This document shows, piece after piece, positions 17,991-26,359 of a DNA stretch of 64,000 nucleotides. Numbering within the stretch: position 1 is the first letter of the stretch; every line of letters starts with the position of its first letter. Source of the DNA: Nitrosomonas communis (GTDB lineage: Bacteria > Pseudomonadota > Gammaproteobacteria > Burkholderiales > Nitrosomonadaceae); the NCBI RefSeq assembly GCF_001007935.1, contig NZ_CP011451.1, positions 124,001-188,000 on the forward strand. Reading direction: 5' to 3'. The position numbers and the translations under genes are program-made. Under the pieces are notes generated by a model, which was not told the DNA's origin, did no database searches, and saw only the letters and a list, made by a program, of their open reading frames with translations.

Positions 17991-19976
17991 ATGTTTAGCA
18001 ATAATAGACACTACTTGCCTGTTTTAGCGTATCGACCGGCTGAAATCGCTACCACCGTGTTAACACACCACCGGCGTATATTGTTACATGGCCCACCTGG
18101 AGTCGGCAAATCGACGTTGGCTGCTCAGTTGGCACACGAACTCAACAAGGCTGGCCAAAGCTGTTATGGTATCTGTGCTGATCCCGGTTCGCCTGCCTTT
18201 GGTTTTCCAGGCGCTGTTTCTCTCGCTAGATGGCAATCGGATGATTGGCAGATGTGCAGTTATGAAGCTCTCTGCAGTCTCAATGCCAGTCGTTTCCGTC
18301 TGCCATTGGTTTTAGCGATACAACACCTTATCCCATCGTTTGATGACAACATACTGTTAATTGATGCCCCTGGCGTCACCCGTGGCGTTGCTGGTAGCGA
18401 ATTGCTGCAAGGTTTGTTTGAAGTAGCAGCTGTTGATGCTGTGCTCATGCTTACTACGGCTGGTCGACCTCCAGCGCTACTCGATGAACTGCGTAGCTTG
18501 ACGAGTCAGATCTTCATAGTCCCAGCCAGCGTGGAAGCCAGGCAACCCGGAAAACGTAGTCGCGCTCATCAGCGTACAAAGCTATGGAATGACTACCTTA
18601 AGCAGGGTATTGAACAAACGGTCGATCTGACGCAAGTAAATATTATCGGCACACCACCTCCTTTAGGTGAAGTCAGTGCCTGGGCTGGAAGGCAGGTCGC
18701 ATTATTGAATCGCAATCAGACACAGGTCATGGCCGAAGTGAAGCATTTGCACGGAAAGCAGCTAACTGTCAGGTTGCCATACCTACCGCACGCTTTCGAT
18801 TGTGTATTGATCCGAGATACGCAGCGTTCGCTCAGCGGTCTAGTGGAAACAGCGGTACCGTTTGCGGCAGAACCGCTCACCTACCTACCGGCCTCCAATA
18901 TGAGCGACCTAGCTCTGCAAAATAGTGGTATGCAAGTGATGGGGCGAGTCGGGCAAATCGATTTCTGTCTGGTCAATGGGATTCTTGGCGACCCACTATT
19001 GCACGTGCGCTTGCGGCAGCAAAGGCGGAGCCTGTTGTTCGATTTAGGAGAGGGGGTGCGTCTGCCAGCACGCATTGCCCATCAGGTAACGGATGTTTTC
19101 ATCAGTCATACTCATATCGACCATATTGGTGGCTTCATAATGTTACTGCGTTCGCGCATTGGAAAGTTTCCGCCATGCCGTCTGTATGGGCCGCCGGGAT
19201 TGGCTCAAAACATCAAAGGTTTCCTGCAAGGTATCCTATGGGATCGGATCGGTGGGCGCGCACCCCAGTTTGAGGTAGCAGAAGTACATACCGATCATTT
19301 ATTGCGCTTTCGCCTCCAAGCAGGCCAGCAAGCATGTGTGCCGTTAGACGAGATCAAGTTGGAAGCAAATGTGATCCTGCAAGATGCAGATTTCCGTATT
19401 CGAGCACAATTGCTAGATCACCACACACCAGTGCTGGCCTACGCCTTCGAACCGACGAAGGAAATCAATATCCGCAAAGATTATCTGCAAACACATAACC
19501 TGAAGCCAGGGCCTTGGTTAGCCCAGGTAAAAAAATACCTGTTGGCCGGAAATGACGAAGCAATCATTACTCTACCTGACGGCACGATGATCAGTGTGGC
19601 GGTTATCGCAAATGACCTGGTCCTGATCAAGCCAGGCAAGAAAATAGTTTATGCGACCGATTTTGCGGATACCGCAGATAATCGCCTGCGGCTACAGACT
19701 TTAGCTCGATACGCCCATACCCTTTTCTGCGAAGCTTGCTTTATGGAATCAGATACCAGCCAAGCTACGCAGACTGGTCATTTAACTACACGCGCTTGTG
19801 GCGAAATCGCAACAGCTGCTGAAGTTGCCAGACTAGTGCCCTTCCACTTTTCCCAGCGCTATGCTGACCAGCTACAGCAGGTTTATGATGAGATACATGC
19901 TGTCTGCTCATGTGTTGTTTTGCCGCCTGCTTTGCAACCTATTGGGCGTACTAACAAGCAGGATGAACTATCTTAG
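17991..19976 (+). CDS. Fusion of a Clp1/Grc3-like P-loop domain with an RNase Z-like metallo-beta-lactamase
   Basis: 661 residues, cytoplasmic. N-terminal domain: Walker A GPPGVGKST at 34-42, then ICADPGSPAFGFPGAVSL, LLIDAPGVTRGVAGSELLQG and a basic segment RQPGKRSRAHQRTKLWNDYL, the layout of Clp1/Grc3/Nol9 polynucleotide 5'-hydroxyl kinases (family assignment inferred). C-terminal domain: zinc motif HTHIDH at 373-378, LLDHHTP at 475-481, ATDFAD with Asp 557, GHLTTRACGEIA with His 597, and FHFSQRY with His 619, all in the order and form of tRNase Z. The ATG at 17991 is fixed by AAGGAGGG eight bases upstream; GTG at 17934 is an unlikely alternative. Expected activity: RNA 3'-end cleavage coupled to 5'-end phosphorylation (inference). 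No operon partner is seen. Confidence 0.8.
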   Translation: MFSNNRHYLPVLAYRPAEIATTVLTHHRRILLHGPPGVGKSTLAAQLAHELNKAGQSCYGICADPGSPAFGFPGAVSLARWQSDDWQMCSYEALCSLNASRFRLPLVLAIQHLIPSFDDNILLIDAPGVTRGVAGSELLQGLFEVAAVDAVLMLTTAGRPPALLDELRSLTSQIFIVPASVEARQPGKRSRAHQRTKLWNDYLKQGIEQTVDLTQVNIIGTPPPLGEVSAWAGRQVALLNRNQTQVMAEVKHLHGKQLTVRLPYLPHAFDCVLIRDTQRSLSGLVETAVPFAAEPLTYLPASNMSDLALQNSGMQVMGRVGQIDFCLVNGILGDPLLHVRLRQQRRSLLFDLGEGVRLPARIAHQVTDVFISHTHIDHIGGFIMLLRSRIGKFPPCRLYGPPGLAQNIKGFLQGILWDRIGGRAPQFEVAEVHTDHLLRFRLQAGQQACVPLDEIKLEANVILQDADFRIRAQLLDHHTPVLAYAFEPTKEINIRKDYLQTHNLKPGPWLAQVKKYLLAGNDEAIITLPDGTMISVAVIANDLVLIKPGKKIVYATDFADTADNRLRLQTLARYAHTLFCEACFMESDTSQATQTGHLTTRACGEIATAAEVARLVPFHFSQRYADQLQQVYDEIHAVCSCVVLPPALQPIGRTNKQDELS

Positions 19977-20300
19977 CAAAGCCGACCCTAGCTTAGCTGC
20001 GTCAGTAAAAACCGGGCAATGATCAGCGCCTGCACAACGATGAGAGAAATGCAAAAATGCCTCCTATGCCATGAGCTTAACTCTCCCATTAAGCAGTCAA
20101 CTGCAATTTCCAAGTTTCGTCTTTTATGTCCTCGATTTTCTGGTACCCCATCCTTATTTTTGGCATACAGACTGATCAACTCTTATTTAGCAGTTACTTA
20201 GCTTGATAATACCACTAGCAAAAATAGTGCTCTCCGATGTCAAAGTAGGCAAGAAAATTAAACTGTGCAGTTTGTTGATCAGGGCAGTCATGCCGGAAAA
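19977..20300. other. Intergenic stretch, nothing recognised
   Basis: Convergent spacer between the fusion gene and the carboxypeptidase gene. Two frames of about 60 codons occur on opposite strands and look random; no clear terminator. Confidence 0.5.
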
Positions 20301-21539
20301 TCAGGACCGTACCACGAGGCATCCCATTCCCTGACGAACCAGGCTCTGGCAGGCAGTATGCGCTTCGTTTTTCTCTAAACCCACCAACTGAGCTCGATAG
20401 AGTTTGCGATTGCGAACCTCAACCTCAGTGACCACCACTTCACCTGCTACCCAGCGGGTAGCAGCTTGCGCCTGGGCCTGGGCCCGGTCATAGGCACGGT
20501 AGGAACCGATCTGAATTCCCCATCTGTTGTTGCTATCCACCACAACAGCCCTCTGGGACGCAACAGTGGCTTCTGACTGAGTAGCCTGCTGCATCATGGC
20601 CGTCTCGATAGTTCTTGGCTGCAAGGAGGCTGGTTTGGAGAGAGGAGCCGACATACTGGCTCTCATGGCTACGACTGGCCTCGTATCCACCATACTGCTG
20701 ACATTACGGGCTGACTTGGTCATAACTGATTGCGTAAAGCTGCGATCCAGCAACTGGGCCATATGCTGATCGCGCGAGGTGGCACTTTGTCCTCCCATTA
20801 CCACCCCAACCACCCGTCGGTTTCCTCGCTTGGCAGAAGTAGCCACATTAAAGCCAGAAGCCCGGATAAAGCCGGTTTTCAGGCCATCTACACCGGATAT
20901 GTTACGTACCATACGGTTGTGACTATGATAGGTCATACCTTTGTAACGAAAGGATTGGGTCGAAAAATAATGGTAGTACTGAGGGAAATCCTTCATTAAC
21001 CGCATAGATAAGATCGCCATATCCCGGGCCGTAGTTCTCTGTTCACTGTGCGGCAGACCGGAGGCATTGCGGAAAATAGTGGAATGCATGCCAAGCTTGC
21101 GTGCTTTCTCCGTCATCATGCGGCCAAAATTAGCTTCAGTACCCCCCAGCGCCTCGGCTACTACCGCTGCCACATCGTTGGCAGAACGGACTATCAATGC
21201 TGGAATCGCATCACGTACGCTAAGGACCTCACCCGATCGTAGCCTGATATTGGTCGGCGGCATGGATGCTGCATGAGTCGATACCCGCATGGAAGTATAA
21301 AGACTCATCTTCCTTTTCTCCACCGCCTCAAATAACATGTAGAGCGTCATCATCTTGGTTAGAGAAGCTGGGTAACGGCTGGCATCAGCATGTGACTCGT
21401 GCAGCACTTGAGCCGTATCCACATCGATCACGATGGAAGCATGGCGAGGATTCGCCTGTACCTGGCTTACCAGGAAGAGTAACAACAATACAGCAAGGGC
21501 AAAAAAATCTTCTCTCCTTGCACCTTTCACAGCAAACAT
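20301..21539 (-). CDS. D-alanyl-D-alanine carboxypeptidase (peptidase S11) with SPOR domain
   Basis: Low-molecular-mass penicillin-binding protein that trims the terminal D-Ala from peptidoglycan stem peptides in the periplasm. The exported precursor starts MFAVKGARREDFF with a hydrophobic signal ending near QVQANPRHA. Active-site motifs: SLTK (nucleophile Ser), SAN in VRSANDVAAV, and KTG in DGLKTGFIRAS. The last ~75 residues (WGIQIGSYRAYDRAQAQAQ...QSLVRQGMGCLVV) form a SPOR peptidoglycan-binding domain, which directs such enzymes to septal, stem-stripped glycan. The start is set by AAGGAAAGG before the ATG at 21539; an upstream in-frame ATG at 21584 is less likely. The usual C-terminal amphipathic membrane anchor of PBP5 is replaced by SPOR. 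Confidence 0.93.
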   Translation of the reverse strand: MFAVKGARREDFFALAVLLLLFLVSQVQANPRHASIVIDVDTAQVLHESHADASRYPASLTKMMTLYMLFEAVEKRKMSLYTSMRVSTHAASMPPTNIRLRSGEVLSVRDAIPALIVRSANDVAAVVAEALGGTEANFGRMMTEKARKLGMHSTIFRNASGLPHSEQRTTARDMAILSMRLMKDFPQYYHYFSTQSFRYKGMTYHSHNRMVRNISGVDGLKTGFIRASGFNVATSAKRGNRRVVGVVMGGQSATSRDQHMAQLLDRSFTQSVMTKSARNVSSMVDTRPVVAMRASMSAPLSKPASLQPRTIETAMMQQATQSEATVASQRAVVVDSNNRWGIQIGSYRAYDRAQAQAQAATRWVAGEVVVTEVEVRNRKLYRAQLVGLEKNEAHTACQSLVRQGMGCLVVRS

Positions 21540-21570
21540 GGAACCTTTCCTTTCTGCAATAATGCAAATC

Positions 21571-21590
21571 ATTCTATCAATCAATCAATC
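21571..21590. repeat. Tetranucleotide tract (TCAA)n upstream of the carboxypeptidase
   Basis: Four to five tandem TCAA units about 35 bases upstream of the ATG at 21539, in the expected promoter/leader region; copy number change could alter expression. Confidence 0.5.
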
Positions 21591-22156
21591 AATGAAGTTA
21601 TCTATCGATGAGCCCACTCATCATCTTGTCTTGTCAATAGACAAAATGAAACAAACTGCTACTGAATAGCATATAAATTAACTTATCCATCGTCGTCACC
21701 TACGCCGCAATCGCAATGTCTCGAGACAGCCTAGGATTTAGGAAAAACGAAATCATAGGGCCGAACTTGGCACCCATCAGCCTTCAATGGCTGCTAAACA
21801 AATCACATACAAGTGGCAAACTTAAATGATGGATATATATATCCTCCCTTGCATGATCATCAAATAACCTGAGCTTTTTCCTTATCCTGCTTATTTGCAT
21901 ATTTCAAAGGCTATGTTGCTTTATCGTTTAACGCCTGCCGAGCAGATTGCTCCATGCATTAATTTTTTCACACACTCCACGATCTAATTGGTTGCCAACC
22001 ATGGCTGCATAAATACAGCGAATCATTCCCCATAGCAATTTAAAGTCAGGTCAATGTAATAGCTGTGATTTTATCCGAATTGCGGTTAAACGCCATACCT
22101 GATTTGTGGCTATTAATACATCTAATTATTTGCACTGATTCTCTGCGGAAGGATTT

Positions 22157-22341
22157 AAGGCCGTCTTTAAAAATTCAGAGTTCTAAACAAGACAAGGCGA
22201 GAGCAAAAATGTTGACGCAGCCTATCACTGATAAGTAAGGAAACATCTTTTGTGAACAACGAAGTATAGTGACGAGACGAGGTAAGCAGGCAATCCACAA
22301 AGCGGATGCTCGCAAATATGAATTTTTAGAGGTACCCTTAA
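22157..22341. repeat. Second dispersed repeat with TAAAAATTCA termini
   Basis: Left end TCTTTAAAAATTCAGAGTTC and right end TATGAATTTTTAGAGG are inverted repeats around about 160 bp of non-coding sequence. A solo end lies at 571-598. Confidence 0.5.
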
Positions 22342-22357
22342 GGCGTATAGGGTGTCT

Positions 22358-22463
22358 ATTACTCCATCGCCAAATCAAAACTGACACAAAGGCGAGCCGC
22401 AGACCGTATCCATCATACGGAAAGGTGAAGCTGATAAAGTCAATTTTGGTTTAGCAATGAAAT
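22358..22463. repeat. 103-bp MITE-like element, reverse orientation
   Basis: CCAAATCAAAACTGAC, then AAGGCGAGCCGCAGACCGTA and GTGAAGCTGATAAAGTCAAT; the termini have several mismatches. It ends about 28 bp before the site-2 protease start. Confidence 0.7.
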
Positions 22464-22491
22464 TACCACTTCATCGAAGGAGAATTGAATA

Positions 22492-23613
22492 ATGCTGGAA
22501 TCTTCTTTTCGTCTCGGCACTGTTTTTGGTATCCGTATCGGCGTGCACTATACATGGTTTATCGTCTTCTTTTTGCTAATCAGCTCACTTTTCGTTGTAT
22601 TCAGAAATGCCCATCCAGAATGGAGCAGTCATGACACATTTCTGACCGCTTTGCTGGCCACATTGCTATTTTTTGTCAGCATCATCCTGCATGAATTAGG
22701 CCACAGTCTGGTAGCAATCGCTCACGGAATCAAGGTGCGCGCCATCACACTCTTCGTTTTTGGAGGAGTGGCACAAATTGGGAAGGATGCAGATACTGCC
22801 GCAACCGAATTCTTCATTGCGATTGCAGGGCCTCTGGTAAGCTTTGCTCTCGCGGGTCTCTTCTATTTACTTAAACTTTGGCTAATGCCCTACAGCGAAA
22901 CCGCCACGGCAGTACTCGAGTGGTTAACAACTATTAATCTTGTAGTAGCCATCTTTAATCTCATACCTGGTTTTCCAATGGATGGGGGTCGTATTTTCCG
23001 TGCCCTGATATGGAAAATGACTGGAAATGCTGTTAAAGGAATGCAATGGGCTGTAATGAGTGGCAAGATAGTTGCCTATGGTTTGATGATGACAGGAATG
23101 CTGATAGCCTTACAGCCAGCCATGCTGGTCAATGGTTTATGGCTAATGGGGATAAGCTGGTTCTTGCTTGCCATGGCAGAGGACAGCAAGCGTACTTATT
23201 TCAGGGAGCACCTGGCTGGCCATGTATCTGTTGGTGATGTAATACAAAAAGAAGTCCCGATGATAACTGCAGACATGAGCATACTATCCTGGATAGATGA
23301 AAACATGTTGTTAACCGGCCATCGTGCGTGTCTAGTAATTAAAGATAACCAGACTATCGGCTTAGTATCACTTAGTGATATAGTTAAGTGTCCACGTGAG
23401 CAATGGTCCAACACGTCAGTGCGCAAGATCATGACCCCGCTTAAACGCCTTAGTATCGCACAACCTACTAACAGCATCCTTGAGGTATTACAAATCATGA
23501 ATGAGAATGGCATTAACCAAGTGCCTGTACTCGACCAGGGGAAAATTATTGGCTGGATCGATCGCGAACATATACTGAAGATTTTGCAATTACACCTTGA
23601 TACCGGTCGTTAG
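22492..23613 (+). CDS. Site-2 protease family metallopeptidase with CBS domains
   Basis: Intramembrane zinc peptidase (M50, Rip3/SpoIVFB-type) of 373 residues. N-terminal helices, then HELGHS near residues 65-70 (HExxH) and NLIPGFPMDGGRIFRA (third zinc ligand Asp in the NPDG-type motif). Four to six membrane segments cover the first ~225 residues. The cytosolic tail has a CBS pair (VSVGDVIQKEVPMITADMSILSW and VRKIMTPLKRLSIAQPTNSILEV), which probably senses an adenine nucleotide. GAAGGAG precedes the ATG. The substrate is unknown; relatives cleave anti-sigma factors or other membrane regulators. No candidate substrate is adjacent. Confidence 0.93.
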   Translation: MLESSFRLGTVFGIRIGVHYTWFIVFFLLISSLFVVFRNAHPEWSSHDTFLTALLATLLFFVSIILHELGHSLVAIAHGIKVRAITLFVFGGVAQIGKDADTAATEFFIAIAGPLVSFALAGLFYLLKLWLMPYSETATAVLEWLTTINLVVAIFNLIPGFPMDGGRIFRALIWKMTGNAVKGMQWAVMSGKIVAYGLMMTGMLIALQPAMLVNGLWLMGISWFLLAMAEDSKRTYFREHLAGHVSVGDVIQKEVPMITADMSILSWIDENMLLTGHRACLVIKDNQTIGLVSLSDIVKCPREQWSNTSVRKIMTPLKRLSIAQPTNSILEVLQIMNENGINQVPVLDQGKIIGWIDREHILKILQLHLDTGR

Positions 23614-23736
23614 CCTCGTCAATATGGCTCCAACTATCAGGATTTATCCTATATAGCCAATAAGAAATATAGCATCCAGCCGATAAATGGCTAACCGGTA
23701 ATGCCCCTACCTATACACTGGAAATATGAGGGTTTA

Positions 23737-24552
23737 TTATTCACGCACATAGATCGGTAATCGTGGCTGCCACTGGCGCCATCCGCTTACCCCTTCAGGC
23801 AAGCGCTCATGCGCACCTAATACTAATACCCCCCCTTCTAATAGTCGTGTTTGTAATTTATGTAGAAATTGCACTTGTCTCTCCAAGCTAAAATAGGTAA
23901 ACACCAGGTTGCGGCATAGCACCAAATGATAAGATCGCATGTCTATATCCTGCTCTACATCGCTTATCGAGAAGGTGACTGGATGCTGATAAATAGGAGA
24001 AAGGCAATATCGATCATTGATTTGTCTGAACGCTTTTTGACGCCATTCAGGTGCTAAATTCTTGACACTACTAAATGGATAGCACGCTTTGCGCGCCTGT
24101 TGAATCATGAGTGGCTCAATATCTGTTGCAGTAATCGAAATGACCACTTCTGGATAGCGATCTTGCAAAACGAAAGTCCAGAGTAACACCAGGCTATAAG
24201 CCTCTTCACCTCTGGCGCAACCTGCACACCAGCAATAGAAGTATTTTTCACCTCGTAGTTGCAGCTGAGCACATAATCGGGGTATTAATTCACTTTCAAG
24301 TCGGTTAAAAACGACTTTATCGCGGTAAAAACGCGAGATAGTAACATGACACAAGCTGGCCAGGATTTGCCATTCAGAGACATGGTTAAGCAAATAATTA
24401 CGATAAGCCGATTCATCCACAAGACCTAACTGGTTAATACGCTGACCTATACGTTTACATACTTGTTTTCTAACCCGACGGAAACCCGGCCAACGCAGCT
24501 GCATCTGCGGTAGGACCCACTGCAAGAAATGAATACAGGCTTCATCTTTCAT
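23737..24552 (-). CDS. CheR-type methyltransferase, orphan
   Basis: SAM-dependent methyltransferase of 271 residues with the CheR architecture: an N-terminal helical domain (about 1-75), CHVTISRFYRD near 85, and the SAM motif FYCWCAGCARGEEAYSLVLL in the central fold; then ITATDIEPLMIQQARKACYPFSSVKNL and YHLVLCRNLVFTYFSLERQVQFLHKL, where CRNL matches the CheR N-V/L signature. Usually CheR methylates chemoreceptor glutamates. No chemotaxis gene is nearby, so it may act on another partner or be a displaced copy. The ribosome-binding site is weak. Confidence 0.88.
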   Translation of the reverse strand: MKDEACIHFLQWVLPQMQLRWPGFRRVRKQVCKRIGQRINQLGLVDESAYRNYLLNHVSEWQILASLCHVTISRFYRDKVVFNRLESELIPRLCAQLQLRGEKYFYCWCAGCARGEEAYSLVLLWTFVLQDRYPEVVISITATDIEPLMIQQARKACYPFSSVKNLAPEWRQKAFRQINDRYCLSPIYQHPVTFSISDVEQDIDMRSYHLVLCRNLVFTYFSLERQVQFLHKLQTRLLEGGVLVLGAHERLPEGVSGWRQWQPRLPIYVRE

Positions 24553-25022
24553 AAGTGTTAGCTATTTAATACTTGGCTTCTCTTTCCTGTTATTGTTTTA
24601 GCACTACTTCCTATAAAAACAATGCTCTTGCATCCAGTTTATTGCAAGCAATTTAATTGCATTGTTAAAACTTTATCTGGCTGGATTAATAACGCGCCAG
24701 CCAGATCGCTTGCTTTTTTTTTCAATATAATTATTGTATTAGCATGGAATAAAAATTGTAGGCTTATGCATTATTGCTTGTCTCTTTGTTATTCTTTAGC
24801 ATCAACATAAAACAAAACTGAACAGTTTGATTCATTGCTTCTGCGCTGCTTCAAGTGTCAATCATAAAATCGACACAAACATTAAGCCATATTGAACCAA
24901 TTATTTGGTTCAGTATGGTTCTGACGCCAGAATATTTTGGCTAAACGGATGATGAAGTTTTTCGCAGGAACCAACTCTCAAGCTGAAATTAAATATTGAG
25001 AAAAAACCAAAGAGGTATTTCA
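24553..25022. other. Intergenic stretch with a GAACCAAT/ATTTGGTTC dyad
   Basis: No gene seen. GAACCAATTATTTGGTTC near 24894-24911 is a near-perfect palindrome that could be an operator for the following gene. AGAGGT just before 25023 is the ribosome-binding site. Confidence 0.45.
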
Positions 25023-26222
25023 ATGGAGATTGCTGACAAAACACTGAAAAGAACGACTCTGACGTCTGTGAAAAGCATGCTGGCTACCCCATTAGCTGGC
25101 ATGGCGACATTTTTATATGTTACGTGGCAATTGGTGGTAGAGCAGCAATTTTTCTTACGCATGTTGTTTGTGGAGCGAATGGGTAAACGCGGTGTAGTGA
25201 AACTGCCGTTAGGATATGGAAATGTATTGGCACTAAAGAGCATCATGTTGTGTCAACATCTCACTAATAATCCTAACCTGTTGCAAAAAATGCGTCGGCA
25301 AACAGAGCAGCGCATGCTAAAAAGATTGCAAAATTATAATCTACCACGCCGAGTTGTTTTAAATATTGCGGAATATCATCCTGGTAAGATTGAGCCACAC
25401 CAGTTTTACCATGAGCATGTCAAACGCGCCGTTCCATGCATTTTACGTGGCTTTGTAGAAAATGCGCCCCAGGACTGGACACTTGCAAGATTAGCGGAGC
25501 GATTTCCAGACACCATAGTGCAGGTTCTGGACAAGAACGCTAAGAAAATGATTAATACATCACTCAGCGAAGTTGCACTCGATCTCCGCCGTAATTTCAT
25601 TCCGCAACAATTATTGCTCGACCAAAACCCAGCCTTCTACCATTATTTCGGTATTCCACGGTCACATGCTTATTTCCCCGTGATGGGCCGTCCATCCAAG
25701 CCCATTCTGAGTTTTCTTATACTTGGTTTGGGTAAAGGGTTGAACGCTAATTACCACTGCGAGGAAGGTATCAACTGGTATCAAGCTGTATCAGGATCCA
25801 AGCACTGGACGTTGATTGAGTCCGAGTATTCCTGGTTGTTATATCCAGCTGCTCGTGGCAATGGTATGCGTCGGTTTGCAGATTTTCGTGCTGATGAGCA
25901 AGGCGAACCAAGCGATCGTGATACGTATGCATTGGTGGAATACGCACCGCGCTATGAATTCGATCTGCACCCGGGAGATGTTTTATTTTTTCCAGCGTGG
26001 ATGTGGCACAAGACCATCAATCTAGATGAGGAAGGGTTAGGGATTACTTGTCGATACAGTGCGCCAGCAGTGATGTCGAACAGGTATTTCCGTGGCCTGC
26101 AGCTGCTCTCCGCTGGCTTCTGGAAAAGCTGCGTCGAAGTTATCAGCAGCAGCATACGCGGTAATATTGGCGATCTAGCTAAAGATACTGACCACAACGA
26201 GCAGGAAACCCCGCTCTACTGA
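25023..26222 (+). CDS. Cupin-like / JmjC-domain protein
   Basis: About 399 residues. The C-terminal two thirds match the cupin_8/JmjC fold: AVPCILRGFVENAPQDWTL (entry segment), NANYHCEEGINWYQAVSGSKHWTLI, and FDLHPGDVLFFPAWMWHKTIN. HCE and the later His give the HxE...H set that binds Fe(II) in 2-oxoglutarate dioxygenases, so a hydroxylase activity is plausible. The N-terminal ~100 residues contain a hydrophobic segment (ATPLAGMATFLYVTWQLV) that may anchor it to the membrane. The ATG at 25023 with AGAGGT upstream is preferred over TTG at 24996. The substrate is unknown; no operon partner. Confidence 0.82.
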   Translation: MEIADKTLKRTTLTSVKSMLATPLAGMATFLYVTWQLVVEQQFFLRMLFVERMGKRGVVKLPLGYGNVLALKSIMLCQHLTNNPNLLQKMRRQTEQRMLKRLQNYNLPRRVVLNIAEYHPGKIEPHQFYHEHVKRAVPCILRGFVENAPQDWTLARLAERFPDTIVQVLDKNAKKMINTSLSEVALDLRRNFIPQQLLLDQNPAFYHYFGIPRSHAYFPVMGRPSKPILSFLILGLGKGLNANYHCEEGINWYQAVSGSKHWTLIESEYSWLLYPAARGNGMRRFADFRADEQGEPSDRDTYALVEYAPRYEFDLHPGDVLFFPAWMWHKTINLDEEGLGITCRYSAPAVMSNRYFRGLQLLSAGFWKSCVEVISSSIRGNIGDLAKDTDHNEQETPLY

Positions 26223-26359
26223 AAAAGACCTGGCTGCTATTTTTCAACAAAACTGAAATTAATTAGCCCATTTGACTATTCTTGATCGGTTAAACACGAG
26301 TACACAATGACGGAAAAACTGCTATCTTTATATGACGATAAATACCGGCAAAAAATATC

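Larger units (their letters stand above)
21540..22491. other. Long intergenic region with repeats, no gene seen
   Basis: About 950 bases between the divergent carboxypeptidase and site-2 protease genes. It holds a TCAA tetranucleotide tract, a repeat at 22157-22341 and a MITE copy at 22358-22463. Short frames (60-78 codons) have no coding support. Confidence 0.6.

Noticed and set aside
24894..24911. Palindrome GAACCAATTATTTGGTTC as a defined operator
   Set aside because: Good dyad but no regulator nearby and no second copy; kept only as a note.
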